Assembly: GCA_963921425.1 (NCBI GenBank)
Contig: OY992836.1
Location: 5,595,825-5,659,824 of the forward strand
Reading direction: 5' to 3'
Length of the DNA: 64,000 nt
Source: Dryas octopetala
Taxonomy: Eukaryota; Streptophyta; Magnoliopsida; Rosales; Rosaceae
A program made the position numbers and the translations under genes. The notes below the pieces were generated by a model, which made no database searches, was not told where the DNA came from, and saw only the letters and a list, made by a program, of their open reading frames with translations. Positions 34,418 to 47,600 of this stretch are shown piece after piece; position 1 is the first letter of the stretch, and each line of letters opens with the position of its first letter.

Positions 34418-35318
34418 GAGTTATTTACACTTACACCCCTAAAATTTATTGTCTTTTCATATATATACCCTCTAGGGTTTCAAAAATTACACATACACCT
34501 TCTGAGGTTTCAAAACTGTTATATATAACCTCCTACAGTGAGACAAAAAATGATCATAAAATATACAAAAAGGCATGCCAAGGGGTATAATAGCCTAATA
34601 CGATTACTCAATATGTAAGATCCAATCTCAATATAAATTTCTTTTTCTTTATTTATTTATTGTGTTCTCTTGCAGGTGGTTATATGCAATAATTTTCAAA
34701 CCTTAAGAGATATATGTGTAATTTTTTAAGCCACATAAAGTGTATGTGAAAAGACGATAAACCTCAGGAAATATAAGTGTAAATAATTCTATGCTCAATT
34801 ACAAAATGCACCCACCAATTATGGGGGGTATTTCAGATTGGTCCATGAACAAAAAAATATTTCAAATTAGTACACGAACTAATAGAAAGTTACAAAATAG
34901 CACATACGTTATAAATTTCGTCAATAAAAGCGTTAAATGCTAGTGTAGAGAATATTAACAGGATTTTTTTAATAATGTGAACACTAAATTTACACTACAT
35001 GGATTAATGATGTCATATTTTATTTTATTTTTAAGGGATTAAAAGTTTTTGTAGTTTTCTTTCTTAAGTTTTTTTTTTTATCAATATGACATTATAAATT
35101 CATGTAGAGCAAATTTGGTATTCACATCATTAAAAAAACTCACATCATTGTTGTTCAAAGTGACATTTAACCGTCTTTCTTGACGGAATTTGTAACGTAT
35201 GTGCTATTTTGTAACTTTCTATTAGTTAGTGTACTAATTTGAAATATTTTTTTGTTCGTGCACCAATTTGAAATACCCCTTATAGTTGGTGGGTACATTT
35301 ATAATTGAGCCATAATTC
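34418..35318. mobile_element. MULE-type MITE 1 (interrupted by MITE 2)
   Basis: GAGTTATTTACACTTACACC at 34418 pairs with AAGTGTAAATAATTC. Its own sequence is 34418-34789 (372 bp), and its outer 9-bp duplication TATAAACAA is at 34409-34417 and 35319-35327. The right copy lies beyond MITE 2, so MITE 2 entered the last bases of MITE 1. Confidence 0.85.
34793..35312. mobile_element. MULE-type MITE 2, nested at the edge of MITE 1
   Basis: GCTCAATTACAAAATGC at the left and ATTTATAATTGAGCCA at the right; arms of about 155 bp share TTCAAATTAGTACAC, GAAAGTTACAAAATAGCAC and ATACGTTA. The perfect 9-bp TAATTCTAT (34784-34792 and 35313-35321) spans the junction between MITE 1 and its flank. Confidence 0.9.
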
Positions 35319-35909
35319 TATAAACAAAATAAAAACTGATGATTAATAAGGGTAAAAGTAAAAGTTAATAACAAACTTATTTTTTCTTTCTTCATTAATT
35401 TTTTCATAAATAATAAAATATATATATTTAAACTATAGTTAACCAAGAAAGTAAAAAATGTCGTTTGTCAAATTTTTATTTAAAGGTAATGAAATAGACT
35501 CATAATCTAATTACCAATTTATACAGATATATTTTTTTCTCCTTTTGCTGGGTTAAATTAATTTACGAATGAATGAGTTGGGGACTACCACAACATATAA
35601 CAGTGTAATGACAGTAGGTTCACTAAATAATGATTGGTACACCTTCATGTCAATATTTTACTCAGCAAAAATAAATAAGATTTGAAAAGGTTGAAATTTA
35701 AATAAATCTGTAGGTTTTTTTTTTTTTTTTTTCCCGAAGCAAATCTATAGGTTAAAACTTAAAAGTGCCATTTACTACCTTATGTTTTGATATAAAAAAA
35801 ATAGTGCCTAATTTTAAACACCCTACTCACCAAAAAACTTTGTCTAAACCCCCACCCATCTAGAAACTCTTTCAAAACCCCCTAAAACTTATAATCCTAA
35901 ATTACCCTT

Positions 35910-35956
35910 CTGACGCATGCTGACGCGCGCTGACGCATGCTGACACATGCCGACGT
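35910..35956. repeat. 10-bp minisatellite
   Basis: Four to five copies of TGACGCATGC with variants TGACGCGCGC and TGACACATGC. Confidence 0.7.
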
Positions 35957-36069
35957 CACTGTAACTGTATTTTGGTGAAACTGTTTTTTTTTTTTTTTTT
36001 TGAATTGAAGTTTTTGCTAAAACTCAATATTTCACTAAAACTAAAATCAAACACTGAAATTGAATTTCA

Positions 36070-36190
36070 TTACACTGAAACTGAATTTCAAAAATTCAGT
36101 TACACTGAAACTGAATTTCAAAAATTCAGTTACACTGAAACTGAATTTCAAGAATTCAATTACACTGAATTGAAGAATTCAGTTATGAAT
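36070..36190. repeat. 30-bp tandem repeat
   Basis: Units at 36070, 36100, 36130 and a decayed one at 36160 (TTACACTGAAACTGAATTTC, then ARAATTCAR). Because 30 is a multiple of three, the frame stays open and reads YTETEFQKFS repeats. Looser ACTGAAACTG copies extend to 36800. Confidence 0.8.
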
Positions 36191-37513
36191 TCACTTACTG
36201 AAACTGAATTAAGTGATGAACCATTACACCTCGACTAAAATGCAATTACACCTTAATTAAAAAACAATTACATCTTTACTAAAACAATTACACTTCACTA
36301 AAACAGTTACACATTTACTGAATTCCATTTCACTAAAAAGAACACAGCAACCTTATAAAAAAAAAAAAAAACAACAATACAACAAGCCATTGAGATGAAA
36401 GGAGTAGCCAACAATACAACGTCGTCCGATCACCTCATGCGCAACGAGTACACGACAGTCGCCACTGTCTCGATCTGTTTCTACCTGCAAATTTGATTTA
36501 TCATATTTCAGAACCATAATTTTATTCAAAATTCATTTAAAACTCATGTTTCACGAACTGAAACTGTTTCAAGAACTGAAACTGTTTCACAAACTGAAAC
36601 TGTTTAATCAATAAATGAAGTAAATTTGTATATACTTATAAATCAATTAAAAAACCCACATTTCTATCCGATTAACATAATTAAGCTAGAACTGAATTTG
36701 GGGTGAAACTGAATTTTCAAGAAATGTAACTAAATTTTCTAGAACTGAAACTGAATTTACACCGTTACACTAATTAAGCTAGAAACTGAAACTGAATTTG
36801 TTGAATTCAGTTACACTTTTTAATCGCCGAGGTACCTGTTTAAGACTAGACAGTTCAACAAATCAAACAGGGTTCATAAAATTGATCGTTCAACGGCCAA
36901 GTTGGGTGGTGACCACCACACACAGTGGCTGCCCAGCCCCAATCAACACACAGAAAATCACAGAACTCACCCAAAAATATTCTCGGACCACGAATTGAGC
37001 TTTTAGGATTTGGGGGAGGCTGAACAGCCAAAAAAAACACCCAACCCGCCGCCACAAGTGGCGGATCTAGCGGTTGCAGCGGCAATCCAACATGAAAATC
37101 AAGATTTGAGTTAAAACAACCCAACCAATAGCAAGAGCAGGTCGAGGGGACAAAGATTGATACCTGGATCGACGGAAATGGTTGCCGGAACACAGAGATC
37201 GCAGACAAGGATGTCGCCGGCTTCTCTCCTTCGAAACGGCGAGCCTAGGGGTCGTCCAAATCTTCTGATGGCACCAGTGGACTCGGGATGACGAGAAGAA
37301 GCCATCCATGGCAGTCTGGCACCTCATCGTCGCCGGAATTGGCGGATCGCCGATGAGGGAGCTCGGGTCTGCCTTGACCCGATCCTGCATTGATGTTAGG
37401 TTTCACGAAGAGTGGAGGGCAGGGAAAGGAAGAGGGAGGAGAGGCGAGCGTGATGGGACCGGTATTGCCGACAACCGTCGCTGGATAGCGGCGAATGCGC
37501 CGGCGACAGCAGC

Positions 37514-37515
<2 letters not shown>

Positions 37516-37567
<52 letters not shown>
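37516..37567. repeat. (GA)n microsatellite
   Basis: About 26 GA units; it produces long Arg/Glu and Ser/Leu frames that are not genes. Confidence 0.9.
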
Positions 37568-37569
<2 letters not shown>

Positions 37570-37850
37570 ACAGAGGGGAGAGAGAGAGCACACAGATGGG
37601 AGAGAGAGAGAGAGAAAGAGTACATAGATGTAAATAATAAATAAATAAAAGGGGTAAAACTGGAAAATTAAAAGATGGGGAGTCAAACTTGGCTGGGTAT
37701 TAGTTGACCAGGGGGTTTAGGAAAATATTAAGTGTAAAATTGGGAGTTATGGGAGAGGTAGATTTTTGGTGGGGGTTATGAGAGATTTTTTCTCTAGCTA
37801 GGGGGTTTATAATTATTAACATTAAAAAAAATTGGGTTGCCACTTCAAAT

Positions 37851-38690
37851 GTTTCACTCCAATGAATAAAGCAAATTGTTAGAATAAATATTATATTATT
37901 AGTTTGATAAAAAGTTATTGAAATTGCTGAAATAATAAGATGTTAAATTTTTTTTTTATTATTTATTGAATAGTAAGTGAGCCTAATTTACTCTAATTTT
38001 GATTTTCTCTTGATCAAATTTGACCATGCATTTACTCTAGGAGTCTCAAAATCTAATATGGCACTACAAATAAAGTTTACCCATCATTTGCCCCATCCTT
38101 TGATGATGCTAATAGTCTTTTCCTTTTTTTTTTTTTTTTTTTTTTCTATCCACATGAATCTACCTCCATCTCTAAGGCCAAAAAAGAAAGACACCCTATC
38201 TCTGCTGTACTTGATCCTTTTATTCCAACGAATGTACATTTTCACCAAAGGGAAAGAATAGTACAAGTTGGTGATATTTGAGCACAACTATATGATGGGT
38301 CATGATATCAAGAATCGCTGAATTAGAATAGTATGACAAACTGGAACTGCTAAAATTACAACACGCAAGAATTTTCAATCTTGGAAACATAATTTTGTAT
38401 TACCCAAAAAACAAAGAAAACATAATTTTAGCTAAAAATTTGAAAGTTTCTGATTTACTAAAATTTCAAGGTCGACACAGTAGTACAATACACTATCAGA
38501 AGATGAGAAACTATAAAATGCCAAAAATTAGAAATCTTCTCCTTATATTTGTCATTCAGCAAATCCTCTGCCGGAGATGCCACATATTTCTGCACAGAAC
38601 CTCCTCCTGGTTGCTCTTTTAAATATTTGACAAGCAAGTTGTATCTCTCCCTCAGGCAAAAAAATTGGACTTTGATGGTGATTAGTTAAA
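37851..38690. other. 3' flank of the RER gene
   Basis: T21 tract at 38126-38146. The last part is likely the 3' UTR of the minus-strand RER gene; a minus-strand AATAAAA at about 38216-38222 could be its poly(A) signal, 470 bp past the stop. No other gene seen. Confidence 0.4.
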
Positions 38691-41600
38691 CTACGCTGAA
38701 CTTGCAGTCACCTTCTTCCGGATGATCCTTTTTCTACGTGTCTTAGGAGCTGAAGATTCCCCGTTGGAAACAGAGTCCGAATTTCCCTCTTTGATGCCAA
38801 GGAGCCCGAGTCCAGAAACAATCGCATTCTTCGATATAAACCATTTTGAAGACGACTGGTCAACATTCTCAGAAGGCCTGCTGTAAGCCTTCAAAAGATC
38901 ATCAGACTGAACCAGTGGATCAGCCTCCACCCCAAGCCAAGCCAACCTTGATCTCTCTCCTAATTGAACATTCAAAATCCTGTGTACATTCCCAGTTAAG
39001 AGTCAAAGAACCACTCTGATAATAGTTCACATGTAGAGCCAATTTTACCATTTAAAGCAAAACCTAATAGAGTAAGACCGAGAGAGTGAGGGTGACAGAT
39101 AAATATATCTCTGCAATGCAAAGGGAACTACCAAAATCCAAATATCTCTGGATGAGTTCTCACCATAGTCTGAGAGATACACACTTACATATAAAGACTT
39201 AAGACAAATGCTAGTTACTTTCCCCTCTTACCTTCCACACTTTTATTTCTGCTAACCATAAAACAATCTATTTTAGACATGTCATATATTTTAGAAATTT
39301 TTTGAATAAATAAACATGAGGGGTGAAGGACTATTGTGGCTCCGCCAGTGAAGACAAAGATGAGAGAACTGAAACATATTTCTTTATGGAGTTAAAATGG
39401 TTAGATTTATAAAGGGCAATTATGGGGAAAATATGATTTATGTTTTCAAAATATTAAATGCTTAGTTTTAAGTGCAATATGTGTGGCACAAGAAGAATGG
39501 GGATATAGATAGAGGAAGACAGGAAAGCAGCTAGCATTTTCCAAGACTCAAAAAACAGATAGACCAAAAGAAATGTAAGAATGTTAAATGTATGGAAGGA
39601 CAACCCTCTAAGCATGGGTTACCAGAAGCAGATGTCAAAAAAGCAATTTAGGACAATGTAAGCTTTGGATGCAAGTTTCAAATAGAATGAAAAGCATACC
39701 TCAATGCCGTGCTAAAAAACAGCCCCACTCCAATAACATCAAAATGGTTCATCACTGCTCTATCAAACCCACATAACAGCTGATATCTCAGGTTTGCATA
39801 AAGTCCAAGGAAAGCACCATAGCCAAGTGCATTTGCTTTCACACTTGGGACCGTCACAGATAACCTGTCAAATAAGTTAACAATTGCATAAGAACTAAAT
39901 TAGTTGGACTAATTATAATTTAAAAACCTCCTACACTTTTTTTAAGGGAAAGGGAGGGGGGGAGGGGGTTCAAGCACTTTCTCTTCTAATAACCTTTTTT
40001 TTTAGTGGAACCCTTTTAATTTCACCAAAAAGAAAGCATCATTTACTCAAAAAAAAAAAATTTGAATTGACATGCGGTTAATTTCTTTTTTTGGCTGAAG
40101 ATATTCTGTTCAAATATAACTATAAAAAATATGAAACATTTTTTGGTAAATATAAAACCACTCAACTAACCTATTATTATTAACAAACTTCTATAACTGA
40201 GTGTTAAAATTTTGTGAAAGGGACTAAGGGTTCAAGAAATGATAGGACTCGTGGTACTTCCAGTGGAAAAGTAAGATAAATTACTTGATATGTTCCTTTT
40301 TCTCCATTTTGTTCAATATGAAAACAAAGTAGATATCAAAAACATGTCGGCAATAAATTGCTTACCTTCCCTCCTTTTTATGTGACAAAAAATTTGCTAA
40401 AGAACCTTGCACTGCTCCAGCAGTTAGTCCAACCATACACAACTCAGCAGCCTTGTAGAAGAAAGAGTGAACTCTCTTTTGCAAGTCAAATTCCCTCAAT
40501 GGATAGCTCTTCTCAAATATATTGTTGGGGAGCTTTTGCAACGTATTTTGCAAATCAAACCTGAATGTGTTCCCATATGAACGACAAGGAGCAAGTGACC
40601 AAACAACAATAGCATTGCATGCTGTTACTGTGAGCACATTTATAAGTGCCAAATCCCATTCTTGCTTTATCCTATTATCAGAGTAAACAAATATCTATCA
40701 GTTTGATATTCACAAGACTTCAGAAACATTTCATGCCTCTGTCATAACATTAACACACACCTGTCCTTACGGTTCTTTAACTCCCACCAAACTGAGCAAC
40801 CAATTGTGGCAGCCTGCTCTAAAAGAAGCCTATATAAGAAAGCAGGATCTGCAAGCATTCTGCACAGCAAATTAACTTACACATCAAATTTAAGAATTGA
40901 AATAACCATTTATGTTTATTTGAGAATTCAATGGACAGCAAAAAGGATCACTCATTTTTCGAAAGTACTAATGAAAGGGAGGACATACAGATATTGCATT
41001 GTTATTGGATTACAATAAATGCCTAAAAAACAATCTAACTTATTACATCATAAAATTCAGTCAATTTATGTCTTCACAGTTCCAATAAGAAAATTATCCA
41101 TAGAGGCACCCATCTTTGACACTTAATTAAATGCCTCTCATTAAGTAATACAACTAAACTGTAGATATGATGTCATGTAGAGAGATTACTCGGTACTAAG
41201 ACAATTGAAATGAAATATTATAAGAGTGAATCTTAATTTTAAGTGGGTGCACCAATCACAATTAGCCATAGTTATAACTATGATATGGATACCTGCTTTT
41301 AACTTCTTAAACACCTACTAAACCATTTAAAAGTAGAAAAAAAATTTTTGGTCAAAGAAAAAAAAAAGTAGAACTTTAGAAAGATAATGTGGCCAGCATC
41401 TCATCTATTAACATAGAACAAGCCAGAAAACAATGAAACTAAGATATCTTATTTTGTGTAAATATTATCTGTTTTATATTCCATGTCGTCTGATGAGAAG
41501 TCACTTGTTATGAGAACTTACATATCTCCTTCCTCACACAAGCAACACAGAAAAAAACTTTTTTTTTTATCTGAACAAAACGTAAATTAAGAATGCCACT

Positions 41601-44600
41601 ATGAACCAGATTGCAATCTGACTTGAATCATACTGTGTATTAATTTGTAATCATTTTTTTCAAAGTAGAAGTACATGGTGAAATGGCAATCCCTGGCAAA
41701 GTAAGTTGCATCAGCTGAACCTCCTAGACCTCACCCCACCTAATCATAACCTCAAACTATTTTTTTTTTTTTAACAAATGAAAGATTATTACTTACAACT
41801 GATCTCACATTTTTTTATTTCAAATATTTAGGAAGAAATAAAGAAGATAATCCACCTATTGGAGAATAGAAGTATTTTGTAATTAGAAGTCCAAGAATAT
41901 TCTGTTTCCTAGCTTGTTTAGGTGTGTGATCTAGGTTTTTTAAATTAAGATATGTTTTTCCAGTTGTGGTTGGATTGTCCTCTATTTAAAACCTTTTGGG
42001 GTTATGGTTAGTGTATCTCATTCTTTCCCTATTTCTTTGACAAGTAATCAAAGCACCAATTCTGAAACCTAGTCATCGAAAAGAAAATGTATTCCTTCTG
42101 TTGGATGATCCAACAAACTTCATCACATTATATATATATATATATATATATATGTTGTCATACTGTTCTCCAAGGGTTTTCTTTGTTAATCATTTCTCTG
42201 TCATCTGGTTGGTGATTTCTATGTCACTAATATTGATAGGCAAACATGGCTTATCGGCTTTTTTGGTTATATGTCAGATTTTGTTCAGACATCTTCACTA
42301 ACCTTCTTTGGCGTCTCTTCAATTTTTGTTCCAATCGTGTGAAGACCAGTAAAACCATTCTCCCGTTGGGATCAGATCTTGTTGCTAATTTGGTCTTGGT
42401 GGGTGTTTCAGTTCGGTTGGGAGTGTTCAATGAGATCCCTATCAAAACTTCTCTCTTGGTTATATTTGGTTGCTAGCCTGCTAGGTGTTGTTCGAGTGCT
42501 CCCAAATTAATAGCTGAGTGTTGATTTCTCATGTTTGGTTGCTATATTTTATTCAATTCAACCAGGAGGAGTTTTTTATTGATATTTGTCCCCACAAATT
42601 TAAAATATGTATTTTTGTTTTGAGGCCCATTGTGTGAAGCACTTGATGTCGACCTTAGCGTTTTGGAAAGACAAGTGATCTCTTCATGGTGTGGACGCAC
42701 ATGATGTTATCAGGTTTGTAGGCACGCGAAGCCTAAGTTATTGAAGTAAACAATAATATTCTAGCTGTTCTTTACAGGAAAGAAAAATATAAAAGAATCA
42801 AGAAGTTGTTGTTCAAAATGTGTGACAAATTGATCCCTTATCAATTTGTGGGGGAGTATTGAGAGACTGAAACATGTTAAAGATCATATTCAGAGAAATT
42901 CAAGACTCGGGTGGGGAATAGGGAGAGTGTGAGGTTTGGGAAGAGAGTTGGATGGGAGAAACAGAATTTTCTTATCTTTCCTAGATTATAGTATTATACA
43001 GATTATCAAAATCTCTTTTTTTGATGAGAACAAGAGTTTCATTAATTGAAATTAATGAAGTACATAGAGCAATACAGTGGACAAGATGTCAACAATCGTA
43101 CAAAAACCTAGGAAGCAAGCTCTAGTGTATTACCAAAGCCAAACAGAGTACAAAAGTTGTGAAACAGCAATAATTAAACTGTAATACATGAGAGCCTCCC
43201 AATTAGACATAATAGCAGTTATGAAAGTCTGTGTGAATTAATGCTTCGATTGCTGGTTTGTGTGTAAATCAATCTTTTTCGTTTCCCTCCTCTATTCCTT
43301 TATCTTGGGATTTGCTTTTTGAAGAAACCTGAATGATGTTTGGAGGTGCGCCAGTGATGGGTGTTTTATGGGTAATTTGGATGGAGATAAATAAAAGGAT
43401 TTTTTATGATGTTTGGGAGGAGGGGGGGCAAGGTGGATTATTTGTGGGAGAGAGTCAGGTTTTGGGCTTCATATGGGCATCAGTCACTCCAACATTCAGA
43501 GACTACTTGTTTTCTGCAATTATGTCTAATTGGGAGGCTGCTGTGTGTTAGGGTTTGACTGTTTCTGTTTTACTAGGGTCTAGAGCTTGTTTGTCTTACT
43601 AGGGCTGTTTTACTACACAGTTATTCTCTATTTGTTTGGATTATATAATATCATAGAGCTAACAATCTAGGAACTTTTAGGAAAATGGATATCTTGTCCA
43701 CTGCACTGTACTATGTACTTCTTTATTTTCATTTAATGAAAGTGAAAGAGAAATTCAAAACCCACAGTGGTATGACACAGTATTTAAGACAGCATAAGCA
43801 CAAAATCAATTTATTTTATGTTTTTTGTTTTGTGTTTGTAGTTTCTTTGATATTTCTAAGTTCTTAACTATATTTAGGAATAATGAAACAAACTGGGTAT
43901 GTATCATTTATGCTCCAACTTGAGGGGGATTGTTAAAGAATAAAAGTACACTATAATTAAATACCATTAAAAGAATATTTGGTTTCCTTTACTTGTTTAT
44001 AGGTGTGATTGTGATTAGGGTTGTACTCTTTTAAAATGAATTTAGGGTTATGAATAATGTAAGTAAAACCCTTTTAGAATTATGATTAATGAATTTCTCT
44101 CTTGCTATTTACTCAAACACCACCCAAAGAATACAATTTACTACAAGTATAGAATATGTGAAGACAGAGCACTACTTATGTGGATCTTAGTTTTAATAGC
44201 CTGCAAATTTCTATGATCACAGTGTCAGTGTCATGAAAATGTCTTCATGCGTGCAGATAAAGTTTTCTAGAGATTTCTATTCCCACTCCTACCATAAAAA
44301 ACAGCTTCCTTTCCAGTATGGAAACACATGCCAAACATATTTCTATTTGTATTACATCTTTCTATTGGTATTATGTATGAAATCTTACATGCCAAAATGT
44401 ATTTTAAATCGAAACACGCTGAAAGATGCTAAAGATAGTATTGCTTAGGACGGCAAAAGGAAATAATTGACAAAAGGACAAATTTGTAACTTAAGAATAA
44501 AACTATATTGAGATATCCAAAGAGATGACATTCTAAAAATGGTAAATCTAGGCCAAATAATCAAAATCACCTGCCAATGAATGCCCTCGATATTCCATCA

Positions 44601-47600
44601 GGAAGTGCTCGAGAAATAAACCTAGTAGTGGTTGGCCTGGCATTGGTTGCTAAAAATTTTACCATTTGAGCAGAGCTGACCAATCCCTGGAGGCAATATT
44701 TCATTTAGTATCTAGCCACAGGTGTTCCATTTTTTGATTAGTAGTATCTAACTGAAATTTTTCAGCCAACAGGTGATATAAGAAATACTGCACCATTTCA
44801 TAAGCTTGCCGGAACCCGGCGGGTAAGTCCATCATTGTCCTCTGCCACTCATTCAATACTGCATCTACAAATTTTCGATCAAACAGCTGGAGAAAATATC
44901 ATAAATCATCAGTACATCCATAAATTTCAAATTAACATCAGCAAAGGAAAAAAACTCTTTCAAAGATAAGAAATAGTGTTTATGTGCAATATTACCAACC
45001 TCTTCAAAAAACTTCCGTCTTCTAAACAGGCCACCCTCATCTCCCTCATCGCCCTCATCGAAGTCATCAAAATAATCATCATCATCGCCATCATCATCAC
45101 CTCCATCACCACCACCATGATTTAAATTCTTTCCACTATTTCCACCAGCTCCACCATGTGAAAGCTGCAATTTCAAATTATTAGCATTTTCACTAAATAC
45201 TAAACAGAGTAAATGGAAGGAAACAAAACATGTCAATTTATATATGGTCAGAATTTCTTAATGAAAGCAGAAACCATAACCAGAGTGGAGTACATTGACA
45301 ACTATCCGATGCAGTAGCAATTGGAATGGTTAGAAAGGCGATTTCCATTTTTGGAAACCTACAGAGATACCTTCAAAAGTAAGTGACCAACCAGGAAGTC
45401 ACTTCTAGCTTGCGGCTAACGAATGTGGGAATGAGTTCGCTACTGTGGGGGAGATGGGCCTTCCGTCTTCTCTTAGTTGTGTTGAGTCTAATTAGGATAT
45501 TTTGTTTTTATATTCTGTAAGCTTTTTTTCTTTTCTGGATACCAAGAAAACCCCCAAATCCGCTTCACAGACCTGGGCTCAAAAGTGGGCCTCCTACCGA
45601 ACCCTACAATCTTTAGAAGGCAGGAAATTCTAGCAAATAGCTAGGTAGGTACCTTCACAAAGATTTGAACCCAGACACCACATGGTAGCAAACCATGGAC
45701 CGGACCATTCCACCAAACCCTTGTTGGTTTATATTCTTTAATTTGATTACTTTGTAGTATGAAACATAACTTAATTAAGGAAAAAGGTACATTGAAAACG
45801 CACAAGATGTCCGTCCTAAAAAGAGACAACAGAAAACAAGCAATAGAAACCCTTGAAGCCCAACAGGACAAGGAAAATCCGCACCTCCCCCCTGACAGGG
45901 AATCCACCTCTCTTATCTTCAAAAAACTTATTGCTTCTGTAAGTCTAAACACTCCAAAATGTCACCAAACCTAACACTCCAAAAAATCACCAAACGTGCA
46001 CAACAACACAAAGTGCTCCAACATGGATTACCAGTCTAGGCAATGCACCCACAACACCAAACACATGAAACTACCTCCCCAAAATATGAGAGGTAAAAGG
46101 ACAATGCAGAAATATACGATTAAAACTCTTTGCATCTCTAAAGCACAAAGAGCACCAATGAGGGGACAAGCAGGAATTTGGTCTATGTATGATTAATACA
46201 AGTCATAGAATTAATCACTAAGACTATTAGAGTCAGAAAAATCCTATATCTATTAGGAAAAGGAAAGGGAATCTATATAAACCCTTGTAAACCTATGGAT
46301 TAGTAGAGTTCAATAAAAAATTGAACGCTTTGTTTAAGGCATACTTGCCTATGTTTCCAATTTCTCCTCTCTTTTTATTCACTGTTTATGTGTACCCGTG
46401 CTTTCAAAGGTGAGACGTACGCCCATCGGGTATTGAATTTTTATAATTGTAAACATGTAAAATAGTAAATATTTTGTCTCCTCTCCTCTCCTCTTCTCTT
46501 TCTACTTCTTTCTCCCTAAGCTTTCTTTCTTAATGTCACTTCTCCTATCTATCTATCTATCAATGTAGCACTAGCTTACCTGCGCATTTTACATGCCGCA
46601 CAATGCACATTTTTTTTTATAGGAAAGATGATGAATATATTCATACAAATTTGAGAAGTACAAACAAAGTGGAAGAGCAGTCCACAAAAACTACAATAGA
46701 CAGAACATCAGGAACACAAAAAGAAACATTGGTTCCACATTACCACCAAACCAAGTTTTTCTAGACAACCCAACCTAGTTATAATATCCAAGATCCATAA
46801 GAGCAACGCCCACACACACCAGTCATTATCTCCACTGAGACACCCAACACACTGCCAATTTTTTGGACAACTTTTCCAGCAATGTCGTCTGCCTTCTCCT
46901 GCGATGTACAAACACCAGTTAAAGCTCCAACAAGTTGAAGATTTGCAACCTTATTCAAATCCAACTCAATTTGGTTCAAACGTTTCTCAACCAGCTCATA
47001 CCAAGTTAGGTCTGATTTGCTCTAATTTCAACCGAGTTTCTTACAACCCGAAAACGTCTGGCCAGTCATCCCTATTCCACCCAAACTAGTTTAAGTCAAA
47101 ATGACATCCTCCCTACCAGATTCTTCTTGATATTTCCTTCACGAAACTTGTTTTGGCCAAAACTTGTCGATTGTGACCCACTTCAGCTCGATTTTGATAG
47201 GATTTGCAATTTGTTTGCCAATGACCATTTGGTCAAATGGTGGCACCCAGTCTCCCATTTGTGGGAGGATGTCCTGAGTTCAAATCTCATGGATGCTAGT
47301 TGTTGATAGTCAAAAAAAAGATTTGAATATTGCACTTCCTACTTTGGTAAGAAACTAGTCCTACCTTGAGAGTTGATATTAGTGTCATTTGTTAGATTGA
47401 CTGATAAGTATGTATTAGGTCTATAAAAAAATAAAAAAATATTCAATAAGTTTATGTTAGGTACATAAAAAATATTCAATAAATTTGTGTTAGGTAAATC
47501 AAATAAATCCATACCTATCTATGAAAAAAAAATAATGTTCCTTAGCCTAGCTCTTAATTTCCTTGGGTTGTTATTCTTCATTCAACAGCAAATGCCTTGT

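Larger units (their letters stand above)
32434..35488. mobile_element. Candidate composite or Pack-MULE bounded by 140-bp inverted repeats
   Basis: The stretch 32434-32574 (AAAATTTGACAAGTGACATT, TTCTTGGTTAACCATAGTTT, CTTTCACTTTTACCCTTA) recurs in reverse complement at 35343-35488. The interval holds a later hAT, two later MITEs, and a gene-like fragment with an intron-like gap. No 9-bp duplication was found, so the two arms may instead be separate MITE copies that happen to face each other. Confidence 0.35.
35757..37850. mobile_element. Probable non-autonomous element with minisatellites and (GA)n
   Basis: The outer parts are loosely inverted (TTAAAAGTGCCATTTAC against TTTGAAGTGGCAACCC in reverse complement, each followed by AAACCCCC-rich text). 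Inside are a (TGACGCATGC)n run, 30-bp repeats, ACTGAAACTG-rich DNA to 36810, a GC-rich block (36900-37510), and (GA)n. The frames at 36855-37637 are in GC-rich or repeat DNA and match no family. Borders uncertain. Confidence 0.4.
40860..44570 (-). other. RER intron 4 (3711 bp), repeat-filled
   Basis: The largest intron. Holds T- and A-tracts, a TA microsatellite at 42127-42152, LTR-like DNA near 41900-42120 and 42840-42960, two LINE 3' ends facing each other, and a Copia-type LTR at 43905-44115. All open frames inside are repeats or noise. Confidence 0.8.

Noticed and set aside
36070-36190. CRISPR-like array
   Set aside because: Units are directly adjacent without unique spacers, in a plant genome; this is a minisatellite.
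37245-37637. Overlapping frames on both strands
   Set aside because: GC-rich DNA next to (GA)n; no recognisable domain, and both strands are equally open.
46779-46979. Protein-like minus-strand frame of 66 codons in RER intron 1
   Set aside because: The text looks plausible but shows no domain, lies in a transposon-rich intron, and no splice sites join it to the RER exons in phase.
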